A DNA stretch of 64,000 bases from Nocardiopsis sp. YSL2 (GCF_030555055.1 NZ_JAMOAO010000001.1:3472001-3536000); one strand, 5' to 3'. Positions 26,275-35,261 are shown, counted from the first letter of the stretch. The notes: a model not told the origin generated them from the letters alone. Program-made: numbers and translations.

Positions 26275-27768
26275 TCAGCGACGCAGGCCGAGGCGGCGCA
26301 ACACGCGTCCCGCGAGTCGGCGCAGCCGCAGGTAGGGCGTCGACCGCACCTGCGCCTCCAGTCTCTCCAGACGCTTGGCGGTGCGCTCCACGGACTTCAC
26401 GAGCCCGGCCGTCTCCTTCGCCTTCTTCTCCAGTGCGCTCACCTTCGAGGACAGCTCCCGCACGCGCTTGTCCGAAGCCGCCTGCCTGGCCTTGGCCTGT
26501 GCGTTGGCCTGCCGGAGCCACGCCAGCCGGTACCCCAGGCCGCCGTCGTCATCCCCCCGCCAGGAGCCCACGCCCGCGTGGAGGTCCACCCGCTTGAGCT
26601 CGCTCTCGAAGGCCTCGCCGCCGTCGCCCCCGGGTCGGTGCACGTGGTCGAGGCCGTGCCGGTCCATGAAGGACACCAGGCGGTCGAAGCGCTCACCGTG
26701 CCCGGCGGACATGGCGGAGAAGTCCGCCTCCTCGTACAGCCGGGCGGGCAGCCCGGCCAGGTCGGTCTCGTCGGCCAGGTCGGAGACCAGGCGATGGGGG
26801 ATCTCGAAGTAGCGGCACAGCTCCAGGGTGCGCGAGTCGTGGCAGAGCACGACGGCGGGCGTTCCCGCCAGCAGCGCGGCGATGTTGCCGTGGATGCGCG
26901 TGCCGAAGGCGAAGTCGCGCTCCCGCAGGGCGTCGATCCACGTCGAGGAGTCGTAGTACAGCCGCGTCAGCTCCTGGCGCAGCAGCGGATGGGTCCGCGT
27001 CAGCGGGGCCTCGGACGAGGTCCCGGCCGCCTCCGACACGTCGCCCCAGTACAGCAGCTCCAGGTCCTGGAGCTCCTGCGCCATGTAGAGCAGGTCGGGG
27101 TGCCGCTCCAGAGCGGCGTCCACCAGCCGGTTGATCAGGCCCTCGCCGATCACGCTGCCGGGGATGTTGCCGGAGTCGTAGGAGACGTTGACGGCGAGCC
27201 TGGCGGACGCCTCCAGGGTGTCCGTGCCCCGGTCCACGCGCAGCTCGCGCCCGTGCATGAACATCGACGGGCAGCCGATGACCTCCACGTCGGAGTAGCC
27301 CAGCCCCTTGAGGTACTGCTCGGTGAACTCGCCGCGCACCCCGATGGAGGGGGAGCGCTCCAGAACCGCCGAGCAGAACCGCCGCACCTGCGCCTCGATC
27401 GGGGCGAGATGGTCGGTGCCGTAGTCCGTTCCGGCCTGCCCGCCGACCCCGAAGACGACCACGGGCACGCGCAGCTTCTCGATCAGCGCGCTCAGGTCGT
27501 CCAGGTGCCGGGTGAACGAGGGGCGGAAGGCGTTGGCCAGTGGCACGACGAACGCGTCGTACTCGTCGTTGATCCGGTCCGCGTCGGAGGGGTCGACCCG
27601 GTAGCGGTTCGGGACGATCTCCGTGCCCGGCGTCGCCAGCATCTTGTGCACGGCGTCGCTGAACAGCAGGTTCCCGGTGTTCGTGGCGATCAGGTTCTGC
27701 TGAATGACCTGCTCCGGCGGAACCGGGTCGAACGGGCTCCGGCCGGATCTGAGGAGAATACGGGGCAT
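26275..27768 (-). CDS. Polysaccharide pyruvyl transferase family protein
   Basis: Transfers pyruvate from phosphoenolpyruvate to a polyol or sugar, forming a ketal. The 497-residue product has the pyruvyl transferase domain from about residue 1 to 385: NLIATNTGNLLFSDAVHKML, VVVFGVGGQAGTDYG, SIGVRGEFTEQYLKGLG, then the conserved FAFGTRIHGNIAALLAGTPAV. The C-terminal part, about residues 415-475, is a predicted coiled coil (VRELSSKVSALEKKAKETA) with a basic end. It is last in the teichoic acid operon, so ketal addition to that polymer is likely. I placed the start at the ATG at 27768; a GTG at 27828 overlapping the previous stop is possible. Confidence 0.82.
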   Translation of the reverse strand: MPRILLRSGRSPFDPVPPEQVIQQNLIATNTGNLLFSDAVHKMLATPGTEIVPNRYRVDPSDADRINDEYDAFVVPLANAFRPSFTRHLDDLSALIEKLRVPVVVFGVGGQAGTDYGTDHLAPIEAQVRRFCSAVLERSPSIGVRGEFTEQYLKGLGYSDVEVIGCPSMFMHGRELRVDRGTDTLEASARLAVNVSYDSGNIPGSVIGEGLINRLVDAALERHPDLLYMAQELQDLELLYWGDVSEAAGTSSEAPLTRTHPLLRQELTRLYYDSSTWIDALRERDFAFGTRIHGNIAALLAGTPAVVLCHDSRTLELCRYFEIPHRLVSDLADETDLAGLPARLYEEADFSAMSAGHGERFDRLVSFMDRHGLDHVHRPGGDGGEAFESELKRVDLHAGVGSWRGDDDGGLGYRLAWLRQANAQAKARQAASDKRVRELSSKVSALEKKAKETAGLVKSVERTAKRLERLEAQVRSTPYLRLRRLAGRVLRRLGLRR

Positions 27769-27824
27769 GGGGCGGCCAATCTCGCTGACTGGGAGGGGAT
27801 GGACGGACGACGGGGGCGTCCCCG

Positions 27825-30542
27825 TCACTCCGGTGTGCCGAGCATGCGGTCGACGACCCGCTTGGTGGCCAGACCGTCCGAGGGCGAGCAGAAGTCCCGG
27901 ACGAACGCCTCATACTGGTCGCGGTAGCGCTCGTGCACGTCGTCGGCGTCCCGGATCGCCTTGACCAGTTCCTCGGAGGTCTTGATCAGCGGTCCGGGCG
28001 CGCGCGAGGACAGATCGAAGTAGAACCCGCGCAGGGTGTCCCGGTAGTGCTCCAGGTCGTAGGTGAAGAACAGCATGGGCCGGCCCGAGTGGGCGAAGTC
28101 GAAGAACACCGACGAGTAGTCCGTGATCAGCACGTCCGTGATCAGATACAGGTCGGCGATGTCGGGGTACTTCGACACGTCCCAGACGAAGCCCTGGCCC
28201 GCGCCCGGGATGCTGTCCACCACCTTGGGGTGCTTGCGGAACAGCAGCACGTGGTCCTCGGCGAGTTCCCGCCGCGCGGCCTCCAGGTCGATCCGCAGGT
28301 CCAGCTTGAACCGGCTGCCGTCATAGCGCTGGTCGTCGCGCCAGGTGGGCGCGTACAGCACCACCTTCCTGCCCTCCGGGATGCCCAACAGCTCGCGGGT
28401 CCTCCGCGCCCGCTCCTCGCGGTCCGGCGCGTGGAACACGTCGTTGCGGGGGTAGCCCGACTCTAGGATCTCCGATTCGCAGCGGAAGGCCCGGCGCATG
28501 ATCGGCGTGGTGAACGCGTTCGGCGACACGAAGAAGTCCCACTGCCGGGACCGCTCCGGCAGGCTGGCGATGTAGGCGCGGTTGGCCTTGGGCGTGCCCA
28601 GCAGGTCCGCGCCGATCTTCTTGAGCGGGGTTCCGTGCCAGGTCTGGGCGATCACCTGGCCCTCCCGCCGCACGAACCAGTCGCCGATCCCCACGTTGGT
28701 CACCACGTACCGGCTCCGGGCGAGCGCGGCGTACCACTCGCGGCTGCGCCACTCCACCGGCGTGACCCCCGGCGGCAGAGGCACCTGCTGGTCGTTCACC
28801 GACCACAGGTGCTCGACGTCCAGACCTCGGCGCACGAGCTCCTCGTGGATGGCGCGGGGCGAGTCCGAGTACTGCTTGCCCCCGAAGCTGTTGTAGAAGA
28901 CGGCCTCGCGCAGGGGCAGGGCCCGCTGCTCCTCCAGGAACTCCTCACGGATCCGCCGCTGCCGGTAGGCGCCCCGCTCGTCCTCGGCCAGCGGGTTGCC
29001 CGACCGCAGGAACACGCGGTCGTGGAAGCGGCGGTCCACGGTGAACGTCCGTCCGCCGCCGTCGTGCTTGAGCGGGAGCCGCTCCACCAGGTCCGGCCTC
29101 AGCTTCACCGGGATGTCGGCGGCGTTGTCCCACTCCCGCGCGCCGCGCAGGGTGAGGTACCAGCGGCCCTTGCGCAGCGGAAGCGGGTCGCCGTAGAAGT
29201 CGATCCCCTCCGGGTCGATCTCGGCGCGGAACCGGCCGTCGGCGATCGTGACGGGGACGGTGGCCTCCTCGAACCGCTCGCCGTGCCGCAGGACCAGCAC
29301 GCGCTCGCCGTCGGGGCCGGTGTAGGCGCCGGTCAGGACCAGGGTGCCGTCCCGCCACTCCAGGCCGTCCACGACGGGCTGGCGCAGCCGGTCGTGCGCG
29401 ACCAGGGTCTGCGTGGCACTGACGCCCACGGCTATCTCCCTGGCCTCCCCGAACGGGTACGCCCGGGCGAGGACGCCCGGGGCGACGACGATCTCGGTCC
29501 GGGACTCACCGGAGACCGCGTGCACGCGCAGCTCACGCGTGTCGTCGGAATCGGCCACCGCCAGGTCCGCCAGCGGCACTGACACCGAGCGCACCCCGGC
29601 TCCAGTGCCCTCCAACGGGTACTCGCGCTCCACGGTCGCGTCGCCCTTGCCGTGCTCGACCACCAGCCGGTCCGCGCCCGGCGCGCGCAGCTCCAGGGAC
29701 AGGATCCCGTCACGCAACGCGTGCCCGGTCAGCTCGGCGGTGACCGGCTCGATCGAGAACTCCAGCCGCTTCCTGCGGAACGCGCTCACCCAGCGGGTGG
29801 ACTCGTCCAGGCGGCGGGCGTGCGCGTGCCCGCTCGTGCCCACCTCGCCCGGGGGCAGGCCGTCGCGGCGCAGCCGGCCCGCGCCCCACACGCCCAGGGT
29901 GAGGGACCAGGTCCCGGGTTCCCAGGACGCGCCGGAGCGCAGCTTGTCCGGATCGACGAAGAACTCGAACCCGGACCAGTCGTAGCAGTGCAGGGCCTGC
30001 TTGGACTCGGACGTGGCGCGCGGTTCCCGTCGCGGGGTCAGGCGGACCGCGATCCGCCGCCGCGATTCCGTGTGCGTGAGCCAGGCCAGCCCGGGCACCC
30101 TCGGCCGCGACTCCACGGGGACGTTGCGGACGTAGGCGTATCCGCGCACGCGCAGGCGCCCCTCCACCCACGTCAGGTCCGTCAGCCGCGCGTCCAGCGG
30201 CAGCTCCCGCTGCTGGAGCCGGTGGATCTCCCTGGGCAGGGAGGAGGTGGCCACACCGGGCACCTCGATGCGCGGGGACAGCCGGCCGCGCACCAGGTGC
30301 GCCTGCGGGTTGTCCCGCTCGTAGCGGATGACCGCCTGCAGCTCCTCCAACCGGTGCTCCTTGGCCAACCAGAGCTTGACCCTGGCCAGCGGTTCGAACC
30401 CCGACAGGTCACCGGGTGCCGACGAGCCCAGGAGGTCGTCCGCCGCGGCGAGGAAGGCCTCGCGTTCGTCGGCCTCCGACTCGGGCAGGTAGCGCATGAG
30501 GCGCTGGAGGTCGTCTGGCACCGTGCGCTTGGCTGCGGGCAT
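27825..30542 (-). CDS. CDP-glycerol/ribitol polyol-phosphotransferase (TagF/TarL-like)
   Basis: Teichoic acid polymerase family protein of 905 residues, peripheral at the inner membrane. The catalytic C-terminal half (about residues 510-900) has TWHGTPLKKIG with the active histidine, VVLYAPTWRDD, LFRKHPKVVD and LITDVLITDYSSVFFDFAHS, the CDP-binding signature. The long N-terminal half holds a helical segment and beta-rich repeats of the kind found in actinobacterial TagF proteins. With a CDP-ribitol enzyme upstream, it could add ribitol phosphate rather than glycerol phosphate; the sequence alone cannot decide. It is 40 bp after the second polymerase gene. Confidence 0.87.
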   Translation of the reverse strand: MPAAKRTVPDDLQRLMRYLPESEADEREAFLAAADDLLGSSAPGDLSGFEPLARVKLWLAKEHRLEELQAVIRYERDNPQAHLVRGRLSPRIEVPGVATSSLPREIHRLQQRELPLDARLTDLTWVEGRLRVRGYAYVRNVPVESRPRVPGLAWLTHTESRRRIAVRLTPRREPRATSESKQALHCYDWSGFEFFVDPDKLRSGASWEPGTWSLTLGVWGAGRLRRDGLPPGEVGTSGHAHARRLDESTRWVSAFRRKRLEFSIEPVTAELTGHALRDGILSLELRAPGADRLVVEHGKGDATVEREYPLEGTGAGVRSVSVPLADLAVADSDDTRELRVHAVSGESRTEIVVAPGVLARAYPFGEAREIAVGVSATQTLVAHDRLRQPVVDGLEWRDGTLVLTGAYTGPDGERVLVLRHGERFEEATVPVTIADGRFRAEIDPEGIDFYGDPLPLRKGRWYLTLRGAREWDNAADIPVKLRPDLVERLPLKHDGGGRTFTVDRRFHDRVFLRSGNPLAEDERGAYRQRRIREEFLEEQRALPLREAVFYNSFGGKQYSDSPRAIHEELVRRGLDVEHLWSVNDQQVPLPPGVTPVEWRSREWYAALARSRYVVTNVGIGDWFVRREGQVIAQTWHGTPLKKIGADLLGTPKANRAYIASLPERSRQWDFFVSPNAFTTPIMRRAFRCESEILESGYPRNDVFHAPDREERARRTRELLGIPEGRKVVLYAPTWRDDQRYDGSRFKLDLRIDLEAARRELAEDHVLLFRKHPKVVDSIPGAGQGFVWDVSKYPDIADLYLITDVLITDYSSVFFDFAHSGRPMLFFTYDLEHYRDTLRGFYFDLSSRAPGPLIKTSEELVKAIRDADDVHERYRDQYEAFVRDFCSPSDGLATKRVVDRMLGTPE

Positions 30543-30582
30543 GTCGTGCGGGTGTCCTTCCGGAATGAGTGCGAGAACGGGA

Positions 30583-32571
30583 TCAGACGGTGGCGGTGCC
30601 GGTCTCGGAGGTGACCGCGTGGACCGCGCGGACCTGGGCGTCGGCCCTCGCGTACAGGTCGTCGACGGCCGCGGCGAAGCGCACCTGGGAGGGCTCCGTG
30701 CTCGGGCCGAGCAGGTAGGTTCTGAGCTCCACGCGCTCGTCCGACAGGGGGTCGGGCCCCGCGTCGCGGACGGCGGCCAGAGCGGTGTCCAGGCCCTCGC
30801 CGTCCGGCAGGAGCATGTAGGCCGCCGCCGAGGTCGGGTGCCGGGTCTGGAACTCGTCGTGCGGGATCCCCTCGCAGTTGGCGATGGCGTAGGGCTTCTC
30901 GGTGGCGACGAAGTCCGCGACGACGCTGGAGATGTCGCTGATCAGCAGGTCCGCCTGGTTGAAGCAGGAGTACAGCGTCGGCCGGGGTCCCTGGATGACC
31001 AGGTGCTCCTCGTCGGCCCGGCCGTCCCAGTACACGCGGTGCCACTCGGTGGACAGCGCCTGGAGGTCGGCCACCGCGGTGGGGGCCGACCTCCCCTCCT
31101 CCCGCGAGTTGTGCGCCTCGTCCGTCGAACCGTTGTCGGTGTCGAAGTCGGCCAGGCGCCGCTCCAGCTCCGCCAGCGGGCGCGGGTCCGGCGCGGTGCG
31201 CGCCGCACCGCGGTTGGCGGCCTCGATCATGTCCACGATCCGCTTGTGCGCCCCGCGGGCCGCGGCCGAGCGCATGCCGGTGAAGGGGTGGGGCTTGTAC
31301 AGGACCCGCACGGGCGGGTCGGCGGCCAGCAGCCGGGCGACGAGCGCGGGTCCGGCGTCGATCAGCGACGTGTTGCCGGGCTCGTCGGTCCATCCCTCCC
31401 AGGTGGGCGCGTAGAGCACCGTGCGCACGGAGCCCGGCGCGGTGTCGGTGCGGATCTCGTCCAACTGGGGTCGGCCGACCTCCACGATCTCGTCGAGGCG
31501 GACGCCGACCTGGGCGCGGTCGTAGCGGTCCCGGCCGGCGCGGCCGGCGGTCCAGACCTCGTCGTAGGCCTTGCTGAACGGGTTGATGCTGGCGACCTTG
31601 TCGCTGTCGCCGTGCCCGACGAACACGTGCCGCATCATCGGATTGCGCAGCATGTGGATGTTCTTGCCGGTGTTGGCCGGGTACAGGGCCACGCGGGCGG
31701 GTCCGAAGTCCAGCGCCATCAGGTCCGTGGCGGCCGGCACGCACAGCACGGGGAGCCGGGTCGGCGCGAGCTGGGCGGCGATGGTGCGCTCGCGCAGCAC
31801 GATCACGACGCGCCGCTCCAGGCGGTCGAGCACGTCCAGCCACATGTTCACCTGGTAGGCGGAGTCGGCCGAGCCGGAGAAGTAGAGCACGACCTCGGGC
31901 CGGTAGGCGTCCAGCCAGGACTGCGCGAAGCGCATCACCTCCGCCTGCCCGGGGATGGCGAGCGCTCGGCGCAGGTGCCAGCCGACCAGGACCAGCGCCA
32001 GGACCGTGACGAGCAGCGACACGGCGGCACCCGTGGTGACGGGCCACAGCCGGCCCGTGGCCACGTGGGCGACGGCGCCCACCACCAGGAAGATGTCCAG
32101 CGGCAGCAGGCGGGTCATGGGCTCGCGGACGAGCGGCATGGGCGGGCTGTCGGGGATGCGCAGTGGCGTCAGGTCGATGTTGCGGGTGACGACCGGCAGC
32201 TTGCGCCGGGTGCGCAGCAGGCGCGCGGCGACACCGCAGACGAGCTGGAGGCCGAAGAGCGCGAGGAAGACCAGCAGCACCAGGCCGATGCCCGTGGAGG
32301 TCACGGTCGGCGTGGTGATCAGCAGGCCCAGCGCCATGAGCTGGCGTAGGAGGGTGCGCGGCGTGATGCCCAGGCGGATCTGCTGGATGAGCTTGGACAG
32401 GTTCGGGAAGCGGTGCAGGAGCAGCGCGTCCATCGCGTAGCTGCCGAAGGCGCCCACAAGGAAGATCCACCACAGGCCGGTGATCACACCGGCGAGCATC
32501 ACGAGATAGGACAGGGCGAGCAGGCCAGTGCCGATGACGGTCTCGCGGTTGGCGTGTTCACGCAGTGTCAC
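30583..32571 (-). CDS. Membrane-anchored CDP-polyol phosphotransferase (TagF/TagB-like)
   Basis: A 662-residue fusion of N-terminal transmembrane helices (about residues 10-210, several hydrophobic segments such as GTGLLALSYLVMLAGVITGL) to a CDP-glycerol glycerophosphotransferase domain. Signature parts are ALYPANTGKNIHML, FVGHGDSDKVASINPF (the HGDSDK variant of the catalytic motif), VLYAPTWEGWTDEPGN, VLYKPHPFTGM and LLISDISSVVADFVA. It probably primes or extends the polymer at the membrane. Its GTG overlaps the stop of the upstream CDP-ribitol gene (GTGA), so the two are translationally coupled. Confidence 0.83.
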   Translation of the reverse strand: MTLREHANRETVIGTGLLALSYLVMLAGVITGLWWIFLVGAFGSYAMDALLLHRFPNLSKLIQQIRLGITPRTLLRQLMALGLLITTPTVTSTGIGLVLLVFLALFGLQLVCGVAARLLRTRRKLPVVTRNIDLTPLRIPDSPPMPLVREPMTRLLPLDIFLVVGAVAHVATGRLWPVTTGAAVSLLVTVLALVLVGWHLRRALAIPGQAEVMRFAQSWLDAYRPEVVLYFSGSADSAYQVNMWLDVLDRLERRVVIVLRERTIAAQLAPTRLPVLCVPAATDLMALDFGPARVALYPANTGKNIHMLRNPMMRHVFVGHGDSDKVASINPFSKAYDEVWTAGRAGRDRYDRAQVGVRLDEIVEVGRPQLDEIRTDTAPGSVRTVLYAPTWEGWTDEPGNTSLIDAGPALVARLLAADPPVRVLYKPHPFTGMRSAAARGAHKRIVDMIEAANRGAARTAPDPRPLAELERRLADFDTDNGSTDEAHNSREEGRSAPTAVADLQALSTEWHRVYWDGRADEEHLVIQGPRPTLYSCFNQADLLISDISSVVADFVATEKPYAIANCEGIPHDEFQTRHPTSAAAYMLLPDGEGLDTALAAVRDAGPDPLSDERVELRTYLLGPSTEPSQVRFAAAVDDLYARADAQVRAVHAVTSETGTATV

Positions 32572-34034
32572 TGGGCGGGCTCCCTCACCGAACGGGCGCT
32601 CTCGGTCGCGGGGGCGGGCATCTCCTCGCGGCGGACGTCCACGACGTGGCCGGTGAGGTCGGACAACAGGACGTCCACGGAGGTGCGGGCGACCTTGTCG
32701 GCGCTGAGCAGACTGCCGGCGGGCTCCTCGCCGAAGGCCTTGCTGCGCATCGGTGTCTGGGTGCGCTCGGGGTTGATGCAGTTGATCCGGACGCCGTCCT
32801 CGGACCACTCGTCGGCCAGGGCCTGCGTGAGGTTGACCGTCGCGGCCTTGGTGGACGAGTAGAGGCTGTACTCGCCGCGTCCGCGCGTGTAGGAGCTGGA
32901 GGTGTACAGCAGTAGCTGGCCCTTGCTCTGCGCGAGGTAGGGGAAGGCGGCGCGGGCGATGTTGACCGGGGCCAGGTAGTTGACGCGCAGGGTCTCCTCG
33001 ACCGTGGCGTCGTCGGTCTGGTCCAGGCGGCCGATGCGCAGCACGCCGGCGGTGTTGACGACGAAGTCGATGCGGCCGGTGGCGGAGTGCGCCTGCTCCA
33101 GGGCGGCGGCCACGTCCGCGGGGTTGGCGACGTTGGTGCGGGTGGCGCTGCGCGAGTAGCGGAAGACGCGGGCGCCGTGCTTCTCCGCGAGGTCGGCCAC
33201 GCCCGCGCCGATGCCGTAGCTGCCGCCGAAGACGACCACGGTCGCGCCGGAGAGCCGCGCGGTGTAGTCCTCGTCGGTGAACTCCGGGGTGCCCGCCGAG
33301 GAGAGCTGGAAGAGCTTGTCCGCGATGAAGATGTCGACCGGCTGGGTGACCTTCATGTTCTGCTCCTCGCCGGCCACCACGTGGATGGGGACGTCGGGGG
33401 AGTAGCGCAGGACCACGCTGCAGTCGTCGGTCGCCTGGAAGTCCGGGTCGTTCCAGGCCTTGGCGTAGGCGTCGCGGATGGTCGAGAGCCGGAAGGCCTG
33501 CGGCGTCTGGCCGCGGCGCAGCCGGGACCGGTCGGGGACGTCGGTGATGACGTCCGCGTCGACCTCGATGATGGTGTCCGAGGACGGGATGGCCACGTCG
33601 ACGGCGCCGTAGGTCTCCAGCGCGGTGATGCAGTCGGCGACGACCCGCTGCGAGAGCATCGGCCGGACCGCGTCGTGGAAGAGGACGTTGGTCGTCTCCG
33701 CGGGCAGGTGTCCGAGGGCGTCGAGGGCCAGTTGGGTGGTGGCGTTGCGTGAGGTGCCGCCGGGCAGGACACGCGTCACCTTCGCGAGTCCGGCCTTCTT
33801 CACGACGGCCTCGGCGTCGGAGACGAAGCCCGGGTTCATCATCACCAGGACCTCGTCCACGCCGGGGGCGTGCTCGAAGATGGCCAGCGTGTGTTCCAGG
33901 ATCGTCTTTCCGGCGATCTTGAGCAGTTGCTTGGGTGTCGCGAGCCCGATGCGCTGGCCGCTTCCTCCGGCGAGGACGACCGCGACGTTGCGGGTCGACG
34001 GCTGTGTAGCCGGACGCTGGTTTTTCACAGGCAA
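32568..34034 (-). CDS. Bifunctional CDP-ribitol synthase: IspD/TarI domain plus SDR reductase
   Basis: A 488-residue two-domain enzyme like Haemophilus Bcs1/Acs1. The N-terminal cytidylyltransferase (about 15-235) has VVLAGGSGQRIGLATPKQLL, VLFHDAVRPMLSQ and ATDDCSVV. The C-terminal short-chain dehydrogenase (about 258-470) has VVFGGSYGIGAGVADLAEKH and the YSSTKAA catalytic pair. Together these reduce ribulose-5-phosphate to ribitol-5-phosphate and activate it to CDP-ribitol, the donor for poly(ribitol phosphate). The TTG start at 34034 is supported by AGGAG six bases upstream; the next in-frame GTG (34028) is too far from it. It is first in the teichoic acid operon. Confidence 0.85.
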   Translation of the reverse strand: MPVKNQRPATQPSTRNVAVVLAGGSGQRIGLATPKQLLKIAGKTILEHTLAIFEHAPGVDEVLVMMNPGFVSDAEAVVKKAGLAKVTRVLPGGTSRNATTQLALDALGHLPAETTNVLFHDAVRPMLSQRVVADCITALETYGAVDVAIPSSDTIIEVDADVITDVPDRSRLRRGQTPQAFRLSTIRDAYAKAWNDPDFQATDDCSVVLRYSPDVPIHVVAGEEQNMKVTQPVDIFIADKLFQLSSAGTPEFTDEDYTARLSGATVVVFGGSYGIGAGVADLAEKHGARVFRYSRSATRTNVANPADVAAALEQAHSATGRIDFVVNTAGVLRIGRLDQTDDATVEETLRVNYLAPVNIARAAFPYLAQSKGQLLLYTSSSYTRGRGEYSLYSSTKAATVNLTQALADEWSEDGVRINCINPERTQTPMRSKAFGEEPAGSLLSADKVARTSVDVLLSDLTGHVVDVRREEMPAPATESARSVREPAQ

Positions 34035-34719
34035 GTTCGTCTCCTGATCGCGACGGGCCCAGAGAAGACCTCGTGCGGGGCCGGGGCATGAACGTCCCGG
34101 ACGGGTATGGATGGTGGGACGGGCGGGGCGTGGGGCACTCCCGCGCGGATGCGTCGGCGTCTCCGGCGAATTCGCCTAATGGCCCTGTCCGTGTCCGTAT
34201 GACGCATCTGTTACTTATCTGGTTTACCCGATGTTCAGGACCCGTTGGCCGATCCTCATTCCGAGTGTGCGCTTTGCTCGCGCTCTTCGGAGCGTGTGGA
34301 GTGACGTTATTCACCCTGGTCACGCGCGTCACATCAGGTCGGCGCGCAGCGGACACGCGGATTCTCGGTGACCTTGTGTGTTCACGTATATGTCCTTAGT
34401 TCATGCGTGTGTGCATTCATAAAATCTGCATAAGCTCGATGCGTTGTATGAAACGGATAAAGATTGTTCTAAGGTCGCTACCGATAACGCCTCTACGCTG
34501 CGAAGAAGCCCCGGACGGTTCGCGAGGACGCCGCCCCGCGCGCTGTCGCCCCTGTGGCCGGTACCGGCCACAGGGGCGACAGCGCGCGGGGCACGCCTTG
34601 TGCGGGCCTCTGGGGCTGGGTACCGTCCTGATGCCGTCGCACGCCGTGCGAACGGATCCTTGTCGATCCTCGGCGCGCGAAGAACCTCCACCGGGTACCG
34701 GCCGTCGGGAGGCTGAGGA
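34035..34719. other. Long intergenic region with A/T-rich segment and giant palindrome
   Basis: This 685-bp gap separates the leftward teichoic acid operon from two small rightward genes. No gene is supported. Positions 34381-34500 are only about 43% G+C, far below the window average, and hold several promoter-like hexamers in both directions (for example TTGTAT at 34444). A perfect 60-bp palindrome lies at 34533-34592. The teichoic operon promoter must be in the left half; I could not fix a unique -35/-10 pair. Confidence 0.5.
34533..34592. repeat. Perfect 60-bp palindrome
   Basis: Two 30-base arms with no spacer, centred between 34562 and 34563 on GGCCGGTACCGGCC. The left arm begins GCCCCGCGCGCTGTCGCC and the right arm ends with its exact complement. 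There is no mismatch over 60 bases, which is unusual even for actinobacterial terminators, and no adjacent gene ends here, so an ordinary terminator role is not obvious. Confidence 0.9.
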
Positions 34720-34893
34720 GTGGAGAGCGCTTTCTACGTCCTGGTCACCGTGGTCATGGTGGCGTTCCTGCTGCACGTGGTCGCCCAACGCAGAGGGAGG
34801 GCACCGCGGCGCGCGGTCACGGGCGCGCTCGCCGTCCTACTCGTGGGCCTTCTCGTCGTTGACTTCCTGATGATCCTCGGAGTGTTCGGTTGA
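34720..34893 (+). CDS. Small two-TM membrane protein
   Basis: A 57-residue protein made almost entirely of two hydrophobic helices, about residues 4-22 (AFYVLVTVVMVAFLLHVVA) and 33-55, joined by a basic loop QRRGRAPRR that should face the cytoplasm. The GTG start has GGAGG seven bases upstream. Its stop overlaps the TTG start of the next gene (TTGA), a clear sign that both are translated. Function unknown. Confidence 0.65.
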   Translation: MESAFYVLVTVVMVAFLLHVVAQRRGRAPRRAVTGALAVLLVGLLVVDFLMILGVFG

Positions 34894-35177
34894 GACTCGA
34901 CGCGCTCTGCGGCTTGGCGGTGTACGCCACGCTCGCCGCCCACCCGCACGGCTCCTATGCCGGCTCCGGGCTGGGGTTCCAGCTCGCGCTGGCTGTGGTC
35001 ATGGCGGGCCTCGCGGCCATCTGCCTGGTGATGGTGCTCTCCGGGGTGCGGAAACCACCGGTGGTGCCGGCGGGCCCCTCGTGGTTCGCGGTGGGGTACC
35101 AGGCGTTCGTCCTCGTGCTCGGCGCGGTGTGCCTGTACGGCCTGCTGCTGCGTGCCCGGGCCGCTCACGGCACATGA
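34890..35177 (+). CDS. Small membrane protein, coupled to the preceding gene
   Basis: A 95-residue integral membrane protein of unknown function with hydrophobic segments at about residues 5-20, 28-52 (LGFQLALAVVMAGLAAICLV) and 64-87 (VGYQAFVLVLGAVCLYGLLL). It starts at TTG overlapping the previous stop by four bases and so depends on translational coupling. The pair probably forms one membrane unit. A perfect 14-bp hairpin follows. Confidence 0.62.
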   Translation: MRLDALCGLAVYATLAAHPHGSYAGSGLGFQLALAVVMAGLAAICLVMVLSGVRKPPVVPAGPSWFAVGYQAFVLVLGAVCLYGLLLRARAAHGT

Positions 35178-35214
35178 CGGGCGGCCAGTGGGCTCCGGCC
35201 GGTCGCGCGCACAG

Positions 35215-35249
35215 GAGCCCCGGCCGATCGGGGCGATCGGCCGGGGCTC
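35215..35249. terminator. Bidirectional terminator between convergent genes
   Basis: GAGCCCCGGCCGAT and ATCGGCCGGGGCTC form a perfect 14-bp stem with a 7-base loop. It lies between the ends of the rightward small-protein pair and the leftward pyrimidine operon and can serve both. Confidence 0.7.
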
Positions 35250-35261
35250 GGGTGGGTCGGG

